A DNA stretch of 64,000 nucleotides from Salibaculum halophilum (lineage in GTDB: Bacteria > Pseudomonadota > Alphaproteobacteria > Rhodobacterales > Rhodobacteraceae): NCBI RefSeq assembly GCF_002094885.1, contig NZ_MSIT01000003.1:216634-280633 (forward strand). The letters are read 5' to 3'. Shown here in pieces: positions 7,847 through 16,380 of this stretch. A program made the position numbers and the translations under genes. The notes under the pieces were generated by a model. That model saw only the letters and a program-made list of their open reading frames with translations. It ran no database searches and was not told where the DNA came from. Position 1 is the first letter of the stretch. The number at the start of each line of letters is the position of its first letter.

Positions 7847-8845
7847 TTGAACACCACCGACACCCACGTGACGCGCGCCGACGCGCACCTGCCGCAGGTC
7901 CATGAGCCCCGCAACGCCGGGGTGGCGGTGGACCTGTCCTGGGTGCGCGCCGTGCAGGCCAATACATCCGCCATCGAACGCCGCGCCGCGACCCTGCCGG
8001 GCCGGCGCAGCGTCAAGAAGGATCACCAGGCCGCCTGGCTCTGCAAGGCCATCAGCCTGATCGACCTGACCACGCTGGCCGGTGACGACACGGAGGGCCG
8101 CGTGCGCCGCCTCTGCGCCAAGGCGCGCCAGCCCGCGCGCGCCGATATCCTCGACGCGCTGGGGATGCAGGGCCTGACCACTGGCGCGGTCTGCGTCTAT
8201 CACGAGATGGTCGCACCGGCGGTTGAGGCGCTTCGCGGCTCGGGCATTCCCGTCGCGGCCGTCTCCACCGGTTTTCCCGCGGGCCTGTCGCCCTACCGCC
8301 TGCGCCTCGCCGAGATCGGCGAAAGCGTCGCCGCCGGGGCCGACGAGATCGACATCGTGATATCCCGCCGCCACGTCCTGCAAGGCAACTGGCAAGCTCT
8401 CTACGACGAGATGCGAGAGATGCGCGCGGCCTGCGGCGAGGCGCATGTCAAGGCCATCCTCGCCACGGGCGAGTTGGGCACGCTGCGCAACGTCGCGCGC
8501 GCCTCGCTGGTCTGCATGATGGCGGGCGCCGATTTCATCAAGACCTCGACCGGCAAGGAGGGCGTGAATGCCACCCTGCCCGTTTCACTCACAATGATCC
8601 GCGCCATCCGCGACTACGAGACACGCACCGGCTTCAAGGTCGGCTACAAACCCGCGGGCGGCATTTCCAAGGCCAAGGATGCACTCACCTACCTGGCCCT
8701 GATCAAGGACGAGCTGGGCAACCGCTGGCTGCAGCCTGACCTGTTCCGCTTCGGCGCCTCGTCCCTGCTGGGCGACATCGAGCGGCAGTTGGAGCATCAC
8801 TTGACCGGCGCCTATTCCGTGGGCTGGCGGCACGCCGTCGGATAA
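7847..8845 (+). CDS. deoC: Deoxyribose-phosphate aldolase
   Basis: Cleaves 2-deoxyribose-5-phosphate to glyceraldehyde-3-phosphate and acetaldehyde. The 332-residue protein has the class I aldolase Lys in 'DFIKTSTGKEG' (Schiff base), the relay Lys in 'VGYKPAGGIS', and 'HVKAILATGELG' ahead of them. The TTG at 7847 was chosen because GGGAGG lies 5 nt before it; an in-frame GTG at 7814 lacks a ribosome site. The next gene is an ALDH16 aldehyde dehydrogenase, which would dispose of the acetaldehyde, so the two form a deoxynucleoside-use module. Confidence 0.92.
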   Translation: MNTTDTHVTRADAHLPQVHEPRNAGVAVDLSWVRAVQANTSAIERRAATLPGRRSVKKDHQAAWLCKAISLIDLTTLAGDDTEGRVRRLCAKARQPARADILDALGMQGLTTGAVCVYHEMVAPAVEALRGSGIPVAAVSTGFPAGLSPYRLRLAEIGESVAAGADEIDIVISRRHVLQGNWQALYDEMREMRAACGEAHVKAILATGELGTLRNVARASLVCMMAGADFIKTSTGKEGVNATLPVSLTMIRAIRDYETRTGFKVGYKPAGGISKAKDALTYLALIKDELGNRWLQPDLFRFGASSLLGDIERQLEHHLTGAYSVGWRHAVG

Positions 8846-8895
8846 GTCGGGATCGTAAGTTTATTCGCCAATATGAAGACAGGAGCGGGTCGCGC

Positions 8896-11220
8896 ATGAC
8901 AGTCAAGGAGATTTTCGAGACTATGGACTACGGCCCCGCCCCGGAATCCGCCGCCCCGGCGCTGGAATGGCTGGTGGACATGGGCGACCGGTTCGGCTGT
9001 TTCATCGACGGCAAATTCACCGACCCGGGCGAAACCTTCGAGGCGAAGAACCCCGCCACCGGCAACGTGCTGGCCCATGTCACGCAGGCCGGGCAGGCGG
9101 ACGTGGACGCCGCCGTTACCGCCGCACGCAAGGCACAGGCGAAATGGGCGAAGGACGGTCACAAAAGGGCGCGCACGCTCTATGCCATCGCGCGGCTGCT
9201 GCAGAAACACGCCCGCCTCTTCGCGGTGCTGGAAACCCTCGACAACGGCAAGCCGATCCGCGAAAGCCGCGACATCGACATCCCCCTGGCCGCGCGGCAT
9301 TTCTACTACCACGCTGGCATGGCCGAGCTGATGGACGAGGAACTGCCCGACCAGGTGCCGCTGGGCGTCTGTGGCCAGATCGTGCCCTGGAACTTCCCGC
9401 TGCTGATGCTGGCCTGGAAGATCGCCCCGGCGCTGGCCATGGGCAACACCGTGGTGCTGAAACCGGCCGAATACACCTCGCTCACGGCGCTTCTCTTCGC
9501 CGATATCTGCCGCCAGGCGGGCCTGCCGCGCGGCGTCGTCAACATCGTCACCGGCGACGGCGCCGTGGGCGAGATGATCACCGCCGCTGACGTGGACAAG
9601 ATCGCCTTCACCGGCTCCAGCGCCGTGGGCCGCCGCATCCGCGCGGCCACCGCCGGGTCGGGCAAGGCGCTGACACTCGAACTGGGGGGCAAATCCCCCT
9701 ACATCGTCTTCGAGGATGCCGATATTGACTCAGCTGTCGAGGGGCTGGTCGACGCCATCTGGTTCAACCAGGGCGAGGTCTGCTGCGCCGGCTCGCGCCT
9801 GCTGGTGCAGGAGGGCATCGCGCCGCGGTTCTACGACAAGCTGCGCGCGCGGATGGACACGCTGCGCCTGGGCGATCCGCTGGACAAGGCCATCGACGTG
9901 GGTGCCGTGGTGGACCCTGTTCAGCTGCAGGCCATCACCAAGATGGTCGATGGCGCGCAGGGCGACATTCACCGCACGCCCGGCCCGCTGCCGGCGCAGG
10001 GCTGCTACTATCCGCCCACGCTGATCACCGGCCTGTCCCCGGCCGACCGGCTGATGCAGGAGGAGATCTTCGGCCCGGTCCTCGTCTCGACAACCTTCCG
10101 CACACCGGCCGAGGCGGTCGAGCTGGCCAACAACACGCGCTACGGGCTGGCAGCTTCTCTGTGGACCGAGAACATCAACCTCGCCCTCGATATCGCACCC
10201 GGACTGACCGCGGGCGTGGTCTGGGTCAACGCCACGAACCTTTTCGACGCCGCCGCCGGCTTCGGCGGCGTCCGCGAGAGCGGCTTCGGCCGCGAAGGCG
10301 GCTGGGAGGGGCTGATGGCCTATACCCGGCCCAGGGGCACGGCCAAGAAACTGTCCCCGATCGCGCCCTACACCACCGATGACGGTGACCCGATCCCGCC
10401 GCTGGACCGCACCGCCAAGCTCTATATCGGGGGCAAGCAGGCCCGCCCAGATGCCGGCTATTCGCGCCCCGTTTATACCCGCACGGGCAAGCTGCTGGGC
10501 CATGCCTCGCTGGCCAACCGCAAGGATCTCCGCAACGCGGTCGAGGCCATGACGGCGGCAAAGGCCTGGTCGGCGACCACCGGCCACCTGCGCGCGCAAA
10601 TCCTGTATTATATGGCCGAGAACCTCTCGGCCCGCGCGGACGAGTTCGCCAGCCGGATCAACGCCCTGACCGGCGGCCGCTCGGGCGAGGCGGAGGTGAC
10701 GCAGGCCATTCGCACCCTGTTCAAATGGGCGGCCTGGGCCGACAAGCACGACCACCGCGCCAAGCCGGTGCCCCTGCGCGGCACGGCGCTGGCCATGAAT
10801 GAACCGGTCGGCAACATCGGCGTGCTCTGCGACGACGCCCGCCCCCTGATGGGCCTGATCGAGCCCGTCGCGCCGGCCCTTGCCATGGGCAACCGCGTTG
10901 CGGCCGTCGCCTCCGGCCCCTACCCGCTGTCTGCCACGGATTTCTACCAGGTGCTCGAGACCTCGGACCTGCCCGGCGGCGTCCTCAACATCCTGACCGG
11001 CGACCACGCCGACCTCGTCCCGCACATGGCCGCCCACGCCGGGCTGGACGCGGTCTGGTCCTTCTCCTCGAGCGCCCTGTCGGCAGAGATCGAGCGCGCC
11101 TCGGCTGCCACGCTCAAACGCACCTGGGTCAACAACGGCCAGACCCGCACCTGGCCCAGCGCCACCTGGCTGGCGCAGGCGACCGAGGTCAAGACCGTCT
11201 GGATTCCCTACGGCGAATAG
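8896..11220 (+). CDS. Aldehyde dehydrogenase, ALDH16 type (two-domain)
   Basis: At 774 residues this is far longer than the usual ~490 of an aldehyde dehydrogenase. Residues about 35-480 form a complete ALDH with 'PWNFPLLMLAWKIAPAL', the general base Glu in 'LELGGKSPY', and the nucleophile in 'NQGEVCCAG'. Residues about 510-774 form a second ALDH-like half that keeps NAD-fold blocks ('EPVGNIGVLCDD', 'PVAPALAMGNRV') but no catalytic Cys. This is the ALDH16 plan, whose bacterial members are known to be active enzymes. Lying 50 nt after deoC, it likely oxidises acetaldehyde to acetate. Confidence 0.88.
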   Translation: MTVKEIFETMDYGPAPESAAPALEWLVDMGDRFGCFIDGKFTDPGETFEAKNPATGNVLAHVTQAGQADVDAAVTAARKAQAKWAKDGHKRARTLYAIARLLQKHARLFAVLETLDNGKPIRESRDIDIPLAARHFYYHAGMAELMDEELPDQVPLGVCGQIVPWNFPLLMLAWKIAPALAMGNTVVLKPAEYTSLTALLFADICRQAGLPRGVVNIVTGDGAVGEMITAADVDKIAFTGSSAVGRRIRAATAGSGKALTLELGGKSPYIVFEDADIDSAVEGLVDAIWFNQGEVCCAGSRLLVQEGIAPRFYDKLRARMDTLRLGDPLDKAIDVGAVVDPVQLQAITKMVDGAQGDIHRTPGPLPAQGCYYPPTLITGLSPADRLMQEEIFGPVLVSTTFRTPAEAVELANNTRYGLAASLWTENINLALDIAPGLTAGVVWVNATNLFDAAAGFGGVRESGFGREGGWEGLMAYTRPRGTAKKLSPIAPYTTDDGDPIPPLDRTAKLYIGGKQARPDAGYSRPVYTRTGKLLGHASLANRKDLRNAVEAMTAAKAWSATTGHLRAQILYYMAENLSARADEFASRINALTGGRSGEAEVTQAIRTLFKWAAWADKHDHRAKPVPLRGTALAMNEPVGNIGVLCDDARPLMGLIEPVAPALAMGNRVAAVASGPYPLSATDFYQVLETSDLPGGVLNILTGDHADLVPHMAAHAGLDAVWSFSSSALSAEIERASAATLKRTWVNNGQTRTWPSATWLAQATEVKTVWIPYGE

Positions 11221-11225
11221 CCCGG

Positions 11226-11290
11226 CTTCTTTGGGTGACAAATACCGCGGGGGAGTCCGCGCCGCGCGCGGACGGGGGCAGCGCCCCCAC
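11226..11290. repeat. GC-rich convergent-junction repeat, copy A
   Basis: Lies between the stop of ALDH16 (+) and the stop of the DUF1523 gene (-). It has the pattern TTTG-N4-CAAATACC-GCGGGGG, then a perfect hairpin GTCCGCGC-CGC-GCGCGGAC, then GGGGGC-AGC-GCCCCC at 11274-11288. The last hairpin recurs in copy C. Probably a bidirectional transcription end. Confidence 0.55.
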
Positions 11291-11357
11291 CTCCCGAGAC
11301 GCCGCCAAAGGCGGCGGCGAGACAAGCAGGCCTGCGCCCGCGGCGCAGACCGTGCGG

Positions 11358-12032
11358 TCACTTGCCGCGCAGGCGGTCCCACCAGCGCCGCAGCCGACCC
11401 CGCCGCTCGGCGAAATCGGCCTGGACGTGGTCGATGCGGTCCTCGGCGCTCTCGGCCAGCGGGTCCAGCGTGCGTTCGCGGAACTGCCGCCACATCGCCC
11501 GCACGAAGAGCACACCCGCCAGCATCAGCACGTAGATCACGATGTTCGACCAGGGCACGGGGCGGAAATCCTCGCCCGGGGCGGGGCGGATCGACACCGC
11601 GTTGGGATATATCGACAGCCAGTTGATGCGCCAGCCGTAGTGGGTGATCACCACCCAGTCATACGGCGCCTCGGTCGAGATCGCCGCCCCCGCCTCGGCC
11701 TGCAGGTCGGCGCTGTCGAACTTGAAATAGGGCGGGTAGATCCAGCCGGTATCCTCGTTGCGATACACCATGGTCTGGTTGCCGCCCCGGATCAGGCCGA
11801 ACAGGTAGGTCCGTTTGCGCTGGGAATTGATGAACCTGAGGTCGCGCGACAGGCTCTCGGCGTTGCCCGTGTCCGTCTGCGCGAAAAAGATCCGGTTGAG
11901 CCCCGACAGATCGGTGCGCACGACCTCGGTCGAGGTCACCCGGGCGACGTCGCGATGCGGCAGCACGTAGTGCAGCCAGAGGGCGAGGATTACGAGGATC
12001 GTGATGCGGAACGCACGGCGGATATTGCGCAT
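11358..12032 (-). CDS. DUF1523 family membrane-anchored protein
   Basis: A 224-residue protein with an N-terminal membrane helix (residues about 8-26), a long periplasmic region with 'EVVRTDLSGLNRIFFAQT' and 'YRNEDTGWIYPPYFKFD', a second helix near residues 165-185 and a charged cytoplasmic tail. It matches the DUF1523 family common in Rhodobacteraceae; no biochemical role is known to me. It is the last of a minus-strand group and is followed by a repeat at the convergent junction. Confidence 0.75.
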   Translation of the reverse strand: MRNIRRAFRITILVILALWLHYVLPHRDVARVTSTEVVRTDLSGLNRIFFAQTDTGNAESLSRDLRFINSQRKRTYLFGLIRGGNQTMVYRNEDTGWIYPPYFKFDSADLQAEAGAAISTEAPYDWVVITHYGWRINWLSIYPNAVSIRPAPGEDFRPVPWSNIVIYVLMLAGVLFVRAMWRQFRERTLDPLAESAEDRIDHVQADFAERRGRLRRWWDRLRGK

Positions 12033-12044
12033 GTCGGACTCTTT

Positions 12045-12305
12045 TCAGTTTACGACAAGTATGATGGCACCGACCAGGATCGGCGGGATGACGTAGACAA
12101 GCAGGATCAGCCGCCGTCTCAGGCTGGCCTCGTACTCTTTCATGCCCTCCTTGACAAAGGCGTCGCGGTGGATGCCCTCGGGCCGGGTCTCTTCCCATTC
12201 GGCCTCCAGCTTCTCGCGCCGGACCGAGCGCGAATAGAGTGACACGCAGACATAGACCACGGTAAGGACGAGGAACCCGAAGATAACCAGCCGGACAAAG
12301 TTCAT
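12045..12305 (-). CDS. Small two-helix membrane protein, unknown
   Basis: An 86-residue protein with an N-terminal membrane helix ('LVIFGFLVLTVVYVCVSLYS'), a charged loop rich in Glu, Arg and Lys, and a C-terminal helix ('LILLVYVIPPILVGAIILVV'). I do not recognise a named family. The ATG at 12305 was preferred over an in-frame GTG at 12314 because AGAGGT lies at proper spacing. It is 12 nt upstream of the DUF1523 gene, so the two are probably co-transcribed. Confidence 0.7.
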   Translation of the reverse strand: MNFVRLVIFGFLVLTVVYVCVSLYSRSVRREKLEAEWEETRPEGIHRDAFVKEGMKEYEASLRRRLILLVYVIPPILVGAIILVVN

Positions 12306-12427
12306 CTCTCGCACCTCTTGAACGCATGTGCCGAACGGGCCCGTCGTCCCGGCCCATCCTGTTTACAGCATATCGGGGCGGGCGAAAGGCCGCGATGGGG
12401 CTCCTCCGCGCAGCCGGCTTCTCCGAC

Positions 12428-12826
12428 CTACCATTCCTTCTCCCGCCACCGTTTCGGCAGGCTGGCCACACCGAGCACCATCACCGGCCCCCAGAGCAGG
12501 GCCGAAATCGCCCCAAGTTCCAGAAAATGCCCCAGGAATGCGACCCATCCGTCGCGCAACAGGGCCGACCAGTCGATGCCCTGCGCGAGGTAGAGCACCG
12601 TGAAAAAGGCAATCCCGAGCACCATCATGACCAGGGCCGAGCACAGGCCGAGCAGGATAAGCGCTTTCACCCCCTCGGGAAAAACGTGGAACAGCAGGCG
12701 TGGAACGGACCACCCCATGGCCGCCAGCGCAAGCGCCGGAACGATCAGGTCAAGCCCCACACCTCCGGTCAAATCCGAACCCTTTCCTCCGCGGCCGCGC
12801 TGACCCCTGTCAGTCGCATACGACAA
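12428..12826 (-). CDS. Hypothetical membrane protein
   Basis: Up to 132 residues with about three hydrophobic segments ('LDLIVPALALAAMGW', 'ALILLGLCSALVMMVLGIAFFTVLYLA' region, 'LGAISALLWGPVMVLGVASL') and a basic C-terminus. No family recognised. The start is uncertain: the full frame begins with TTG at 12826, but TTG 12772 (after AAAGGG) or GTG 12760 would begin just before the first helix and look more natural. It lies downstream of the L,D-transpeptidase on the same strand. Confidence 0.55.
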   Translation of the reverse strand: MSYATDRGQRGRGGKGSDLTGGVGLDLIVPALALAAMGWSVPRLLFHVFPEGVKALILLGLCSALVMMVLGIAFFTVLYLAQGIDWSALLRDGWVAFLGHFLELGAISALLWGPVMVLGVASLPKRWREKEW

Positions 12827-12843
12827 ACACGGACGCGGCTCAT

Positions 12844-13614
12844 TCAGGCCTCATCCGGCGCCGCCGGGGCCTCGTCAGCGGTCACATCCGTGGCGCCGTA
12901 GATGGAAGCAGGGTCCACGATAGTGGGCGGCAGCTCCTCGCCGCGGTTGGCCAGATCTTCGCCCTCGGCAGCGACGGATTCCTCGTAGGTCCGCACGGTC
13001 ACGCGCGCGCCACGTTCGACCCGTTCGTAGAGGTCGATGATATCCTGGTTGAACAAGCGGATGCAGCCCGCGGATCCGGAATTGCCAATCGAGGGCAGGT
13101 CGTTGGTGCCGTGAATGCGAAAGAAGGTGTCGCGCCCGTTCTGGTAGAGGTAGAGCGCCCGCGCACCCAGCGGGCTGGCCAAGCCGCCCTCGACGCCGTC
13201 GGCGAAGGGGCCGTAAACCTCGGGCTGCGTGCGCAGCATGTTGGCAGTGGGCGTCCAGCCGGGCCATTCGCGTTTCATCCCCACGGTGGAATCCCCCCGC
13301 ATCCGCAGCCCGGCGCGGCCCACGGCGATGGGATAGCGCATGGCGGCACCGTCTTCCTCGACGAGATAGAGAAACTTGGCATGGGGATCGACGACGATGG
13401 TGCCCGGCGATTCGGAGCCGTCGTAGACGACGGGCATGCGCCGGTTGACCCCCTGCAGGTGCTTTGCCGGGACCGGCGGCAGGACATATTCACCGTCCTC
13501 CAGCGCGCCATACCCCGCGACCGGGCCACCCGGGATCAGCCCGGCGCCGCCGGAACACCCCGCGACGGCCAACAGTGACGCAAGCGTAAGCACGAGGCGG
13601 AAAACATGGCGCAT
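12844..13614 (-). CDS. L,D-transpeptidase (YkuD domain) lipoprotein
   Basis: Likely cross-links peptidoglycan or attaches proteins to it at the periplasmic face. The 256-residue precursor has a lipoprotein signal ending in 'AVAGC', so it should be lipid-anchored. The YkuD domain (about 65-205) contains 'TIVVDPHAKFLYLV', the active-site His in 'FFRIHGTND' and the nucleophile in 'SGSAGCIRLFNQDI'. An acidic Ala/Glu/Pro tail follows. The start at 13614 gives the signal peptide directly and has AGGAT upstream; earlier in-frame codons would put a non-signal sequence in front. Confidence 0.88.
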   Translation of the reverse strand: MRHVFRLVLTLASLLAVAGCSGGAGLIPGGPVAGYGALEDGEYVLPPVPAKHLQGVNRRMPVVYDGSESPGTIVVDPHAKFLYLVEEDGAAMRYPIAVGRAGLRMRGDSTVGMKREWPGWTPTANMLRTQPEVYGPFADGVEGGLASPLGARALYLYQNGRDTFFRIHGTNDLPSIGNSGSAGCIRLFNQDIIDLYERVERGARVTVRTYEESVAAEGEDLANRGEELPPTIVDPASIYGATDVTADEAPAAPDEA

Positions 13615-13739
13615 GGGACGGTATCCTGTTGAATTCTGGCGCAGCCTAGCAGGCCCGCGCGCCGAGGCAATCCCGCCGATCCCGGCCGGGCCCATTCTAT
13701 CCCCGATGGACCCGGGAGCCGGAAACGCCCGGTCGGGCC

Positions 13740-14942
13740 TCAGCCGACCACGTTGAACTCCGGGCCATAGGGATACCCGGTGATGCGATCGTTGCCGTCA
13801 TCAGTAATGACCAGGATATCATGTTCCCGGTACCCGCCGGCGCCGGGCTGGCCCTCGGGGATGGTCAGCATCGGCTCCATCGAGATGACCATCCCCGGTT
13901 CGAGGACCGTGTCGACATCCTCGCGCAGTTCCAGCCCCGCCTCGCGGCCGTAGTAGTGGCTGAGTATCCCGAAGGAGTGGCCATAGCCGAAGGTGCGGTA
14001 GTGCAGCAGGTCGCGCTCTGCGAGGAAGTCGTTGATCTTTTCGGTGATCGTGGCACAGCTCACGCCGGGCTTCAGCAGGGACATGCCGTATTCATGCGCC
14101 GCGATGTTGGCCTGCCAGATCCGCAGGCTGGCCACGTCGACCTCGCCCAGGAACATCGTCCGTTCCAGAGCCGTGTAATATCCCGAGATCATCGGGAAGG
14201 TGTTCAGGCTGAGGATGTCGCCGCGCCCCAGCCTGCGGGCCGTCACGGGGTTGTGGGCGCCGTCGGTGTTGATGCCCGACTGGAACCAGACCCAGGTGTC
14301 GCGATACTCGGCCTGGGGAAACCTGTCGGCGATTTCCAGTTCCATCGCGTCGCGGCCGGCCATGGCCACGTCGATCTCGCGCGCGCCCTCGCGCACCGCC
14401 TCGCGGATGGCATAGCCGCCCGTGTCGGCCACCGCGGCGCCGGCCCGGATCAGCGCGATCTCGGCGTGCGACTTACGCATGCGCTGGGCCATGGTCGCCG
14501 GCGCGATATCCAGAGTCAGGGCCGGTTCCAGCATATCCTCCAGCAGATCCCGCTGCGCGAGGGTCATGTGGTCGGCCTCGATCCCGATCGCGGCACCTGT
14601 GCCGGTCACGGACCTTATCGCGCGCCAGTAGTTGTTCCGCCGCCAGTCCGTGTAGGTGATGCTGTCATCGAAGGATCGCCGCCAGGGCTGCGCGGCGTCG
14701 ATGCCCGCGCTGATAGTCACGCAGTCGGTCTCGGTCACGACCAGTCCATAGGGCCGGCCGAAGGCGCAGTAGAGAAAACCCGCGTAGTAGGCGATGTTGT
14801 GCATCGAGGTGAGGACGCAGGCCCCGATGCCGCTCTCGTCCATCGCGGCACGCAGGCCGGCGAGCCGCGCCTCGTATTCCGAGGCCTCGAAGGGCAACAC
14901 CCGGTCGCCCTGGTGAAAACGATAGAAGTCGGGACGGTCCAT
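13740..14942 (-). CDS. Creatinase (creatine amidinohydrolase), M24 fold
   Basis: Hydrolyses creatine to sarcosine and urea. The 400-residue protein belongs to the pita-bread M24 family but is far closer to creatinase than to Xaa-Pro peptidases: 'SFGILSHYYGREAGLELRED', 'VLEPGMVISMEPM' and 'GAGGYREHDILVI' follow the Pseudomonas enzyme nearly residue for residue, as do 'FLYCAFGRPYGLVVTE' and 'WFQSGINTDGAHNPVT'. The metal ligands of M24 peptidases are absent, as expected. No sarcosine oxidase or creatininase lies beside it; the gene stands alone on its strand. Confidence 0.9.
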   Translation of the reverse strand: MDRPDFYRFHQGDRVLPFEASEYEARLAGLRAAMDESGIGACVLTSMHNIAYYAGFLYCAFGRPYGLVVTETDCVTISAGIDAAQPWRRSFDDSITYTDWRRNNYWRAIRSVTGTGAAIGIEADHMTLAQRDLLEDMLEPALTLDIAPATMAQRMRKSHAEIALIRAGAAVADTGGYAIREAVREGAREIDVAMAGRDAMELEIADRFPQAEYRDTWVWFQSGINTDGAHNPVTARRLGRGDILSLNTFPMISGYYTALERTMFLGEVDVASLRIWQANIAAHEYGMSLLKPGVSCATITEKINDFLAERDLLHYRTFGYGHSFGILSHYYGREAGLELREDVDTVLEPGMVISMEPMLTIPEGQPGAGGYREHDILVITDDGNDRITGYPYGPEFNVVG

Positions 14943-15051
14943 GTCTGGCCCCCTTTGCTGAAAGAGGTCCCGGCGTTCAGGACGACAAGGCGCAGGAAAC
15001 CGGGGGCGACGCCATCGCGCCCAGCGCGGTCACGTCCGTAGGCGAGCGGGG

Positions 15052-15073
15052 AACAAAATTCCAGAATTTTGTT
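15052..15073. repeat. Short palindromic element (CA loop)
   Basis: AACAAAATTC-CA-GAATTTTGTT is a perfect 10-bp stem with a 2-nt loop, AT-rich against a GC-rich background, in the divergent region between creatinase and the DUF418 gene. It resembles the palindrome at 27172-27199 in design, with an AATTTC/GAAATT-like centre and dinucleotide loop. Confidence 0.5.
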
Positions 15074-15156
15074 GCCGCCCGGCCCCGTCTGCAGTGCATT
15101 TTAAACAGTGGGCCGACCGGCCGGCATATTCCTCTCCGCCCGATCAAAGGCCGACC

Positions 15157-16275
15157 ATGACCGAAAGCAGCCGCGCCCTCATGCCCGACTACCTGCGCCT
15201 CGTTGCACTGTTCGGAATCGTCGTGGTGAACGTGCAATACATCGCCTTCTCCTCGCTTCACGGTATTGTCGATCCGGGCGGCATCACGCCCGCGGACGCC
15301 GTCACGCTCTGGCTGGTCAACGGGCTTGCGACGCTCAAGACCTATGGCCTGTTTTCCTTCATGTTCGGGGTCGGGCTGGGCTTTCTGATGCGATCGGCAG
15401 ACCGGCAGGGACTGGCTTTCGGCCGCATCTACCGCAACCGCATGCTCGGCCTGCTGTTTCTGGGCATCGCGCATGGCTGCCTGTTCTTTCCCGGGGATAT
15501 CCTTGTCATCTACGCGGTGGTCGGCACCATCCTCTACCGCGTTCGGAGCTGGCCGGCGGGCCGGCTCGTGCGCCTCGGCGCGGCGCTATTGCTGGTCCAG
15601 GTGGTGATCGCGCCGCCCATCCTGTTGTCGATACCGGACGCGCCGGCCGATATGATTGCCCGCGAACGCGAGATCATCACCCGAGGCAGCTTTGCGGAGG
15701 TGGTGCTGTTCCGGGCCATCGGCTTCGCCTTTGCCCTGCCCGTCTTTCTGATTGTCCAGGGCACCGCCGCGCTGGGATGGTTCTGCCTGGGACTGGCGGC
15801 GGTGAAAACAGGCATGATCGACAATGCGGCGCATCCGCTCTGGCGGCGGGCGCGCCGTGCTTGCCTTGGTCCCGGCCTCATCCTAAGCCTCGGCGCCGCC
15901 GCGGCATGGCAATGGGGTCCGGGCGTTGCAGGCGCTGCCCTGACCATCGCGGTCGCGCCGATCGCAACGCTCGGCTACCTCGGTCTGATCGCCGCCACCG
16001 CCCGTCCGCCCGGCCCGCTTCTGTCCCGCGCCCTCGTGGCCGGCGGATCGAGCCTGAGCATCTATCTCGGCCATTCCATTCTGCTGTCGACACTTTTCGC
16101 AGGCTACGGCCTGGGGCTGTGGGGCGCGGTCGACCGGGCCACCGCGACGGGGATCGCCCTTGCCGTCACCCTCGCCCTGATCTGCGTGGTCGCGATCTGG
16201 CGCATGCGCTTCTCTCTAGGACCGTTCGAATGGGTCTTGCGGCGGATCACCCATGCCGGCGGCGCACGGGCCTGA
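15157..16275 (+). CDS. DUF418 family polytopic membrane protein
   Basis: A 372-residue inner-membrane protein with about eight to ten hydrophobic segments, starting at 'LVALFGIVVVNVQYIAF' and carrying 'GLFSFMFGVGLGFL' and 'RMLGLLFLGIAHG', followed by the C-terminal DUF418 part ('LGHSILLSTLFAGYGLGLWG', 'GPFEWVLRRITHA'). This resembles acyltransferase-like membrane proteins of unknown role (YeiB type). The ATG at 15157 has AAAGG 6 nt upstream and begins right before the first helix. Confidence 0.8.
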   Translation: MTESSRALMPDYLRLVALFGIVVVNVQYIAFSSLHGIVDPGGITPADAVTLWLVNGLATLKTYGLFSFMFGVGLGFLMRSADRQGLAFGRIYRNRMLGLLFLGIAHGCLFFPGDILVIYAVVGTILYRVRSWPAGRLVRLGAALLLVQVVIAPPILLSIPDAPADMIAREREIITRGSFAEVVLFRAIGFAFALPVFLIVQGTAALGWFCLGLAAVKTGMIDNAAHPLWRRARRACLGPGLILSLGAAAAWQWGPGVAGAALTIAVAPIATLGYLGLIAATARPPGPLLSRALVAGGSSLSIYLGHSILLSTLFAGYGLGLWGAVDRATATGIALAVTLALICVVAIWRMRFSLGPFEWVLRRITHAGGARA

Positions 16276-16380
16276 CAGCGGGCCGGGCACGGATGGCTGG
16301 TCATTGGCGGCCTGATGGCGCAGGGTGTGCGGCATGACCGATCGCGCCATGGCAACCAACGGCCCCGGGCGCCGCACCCG

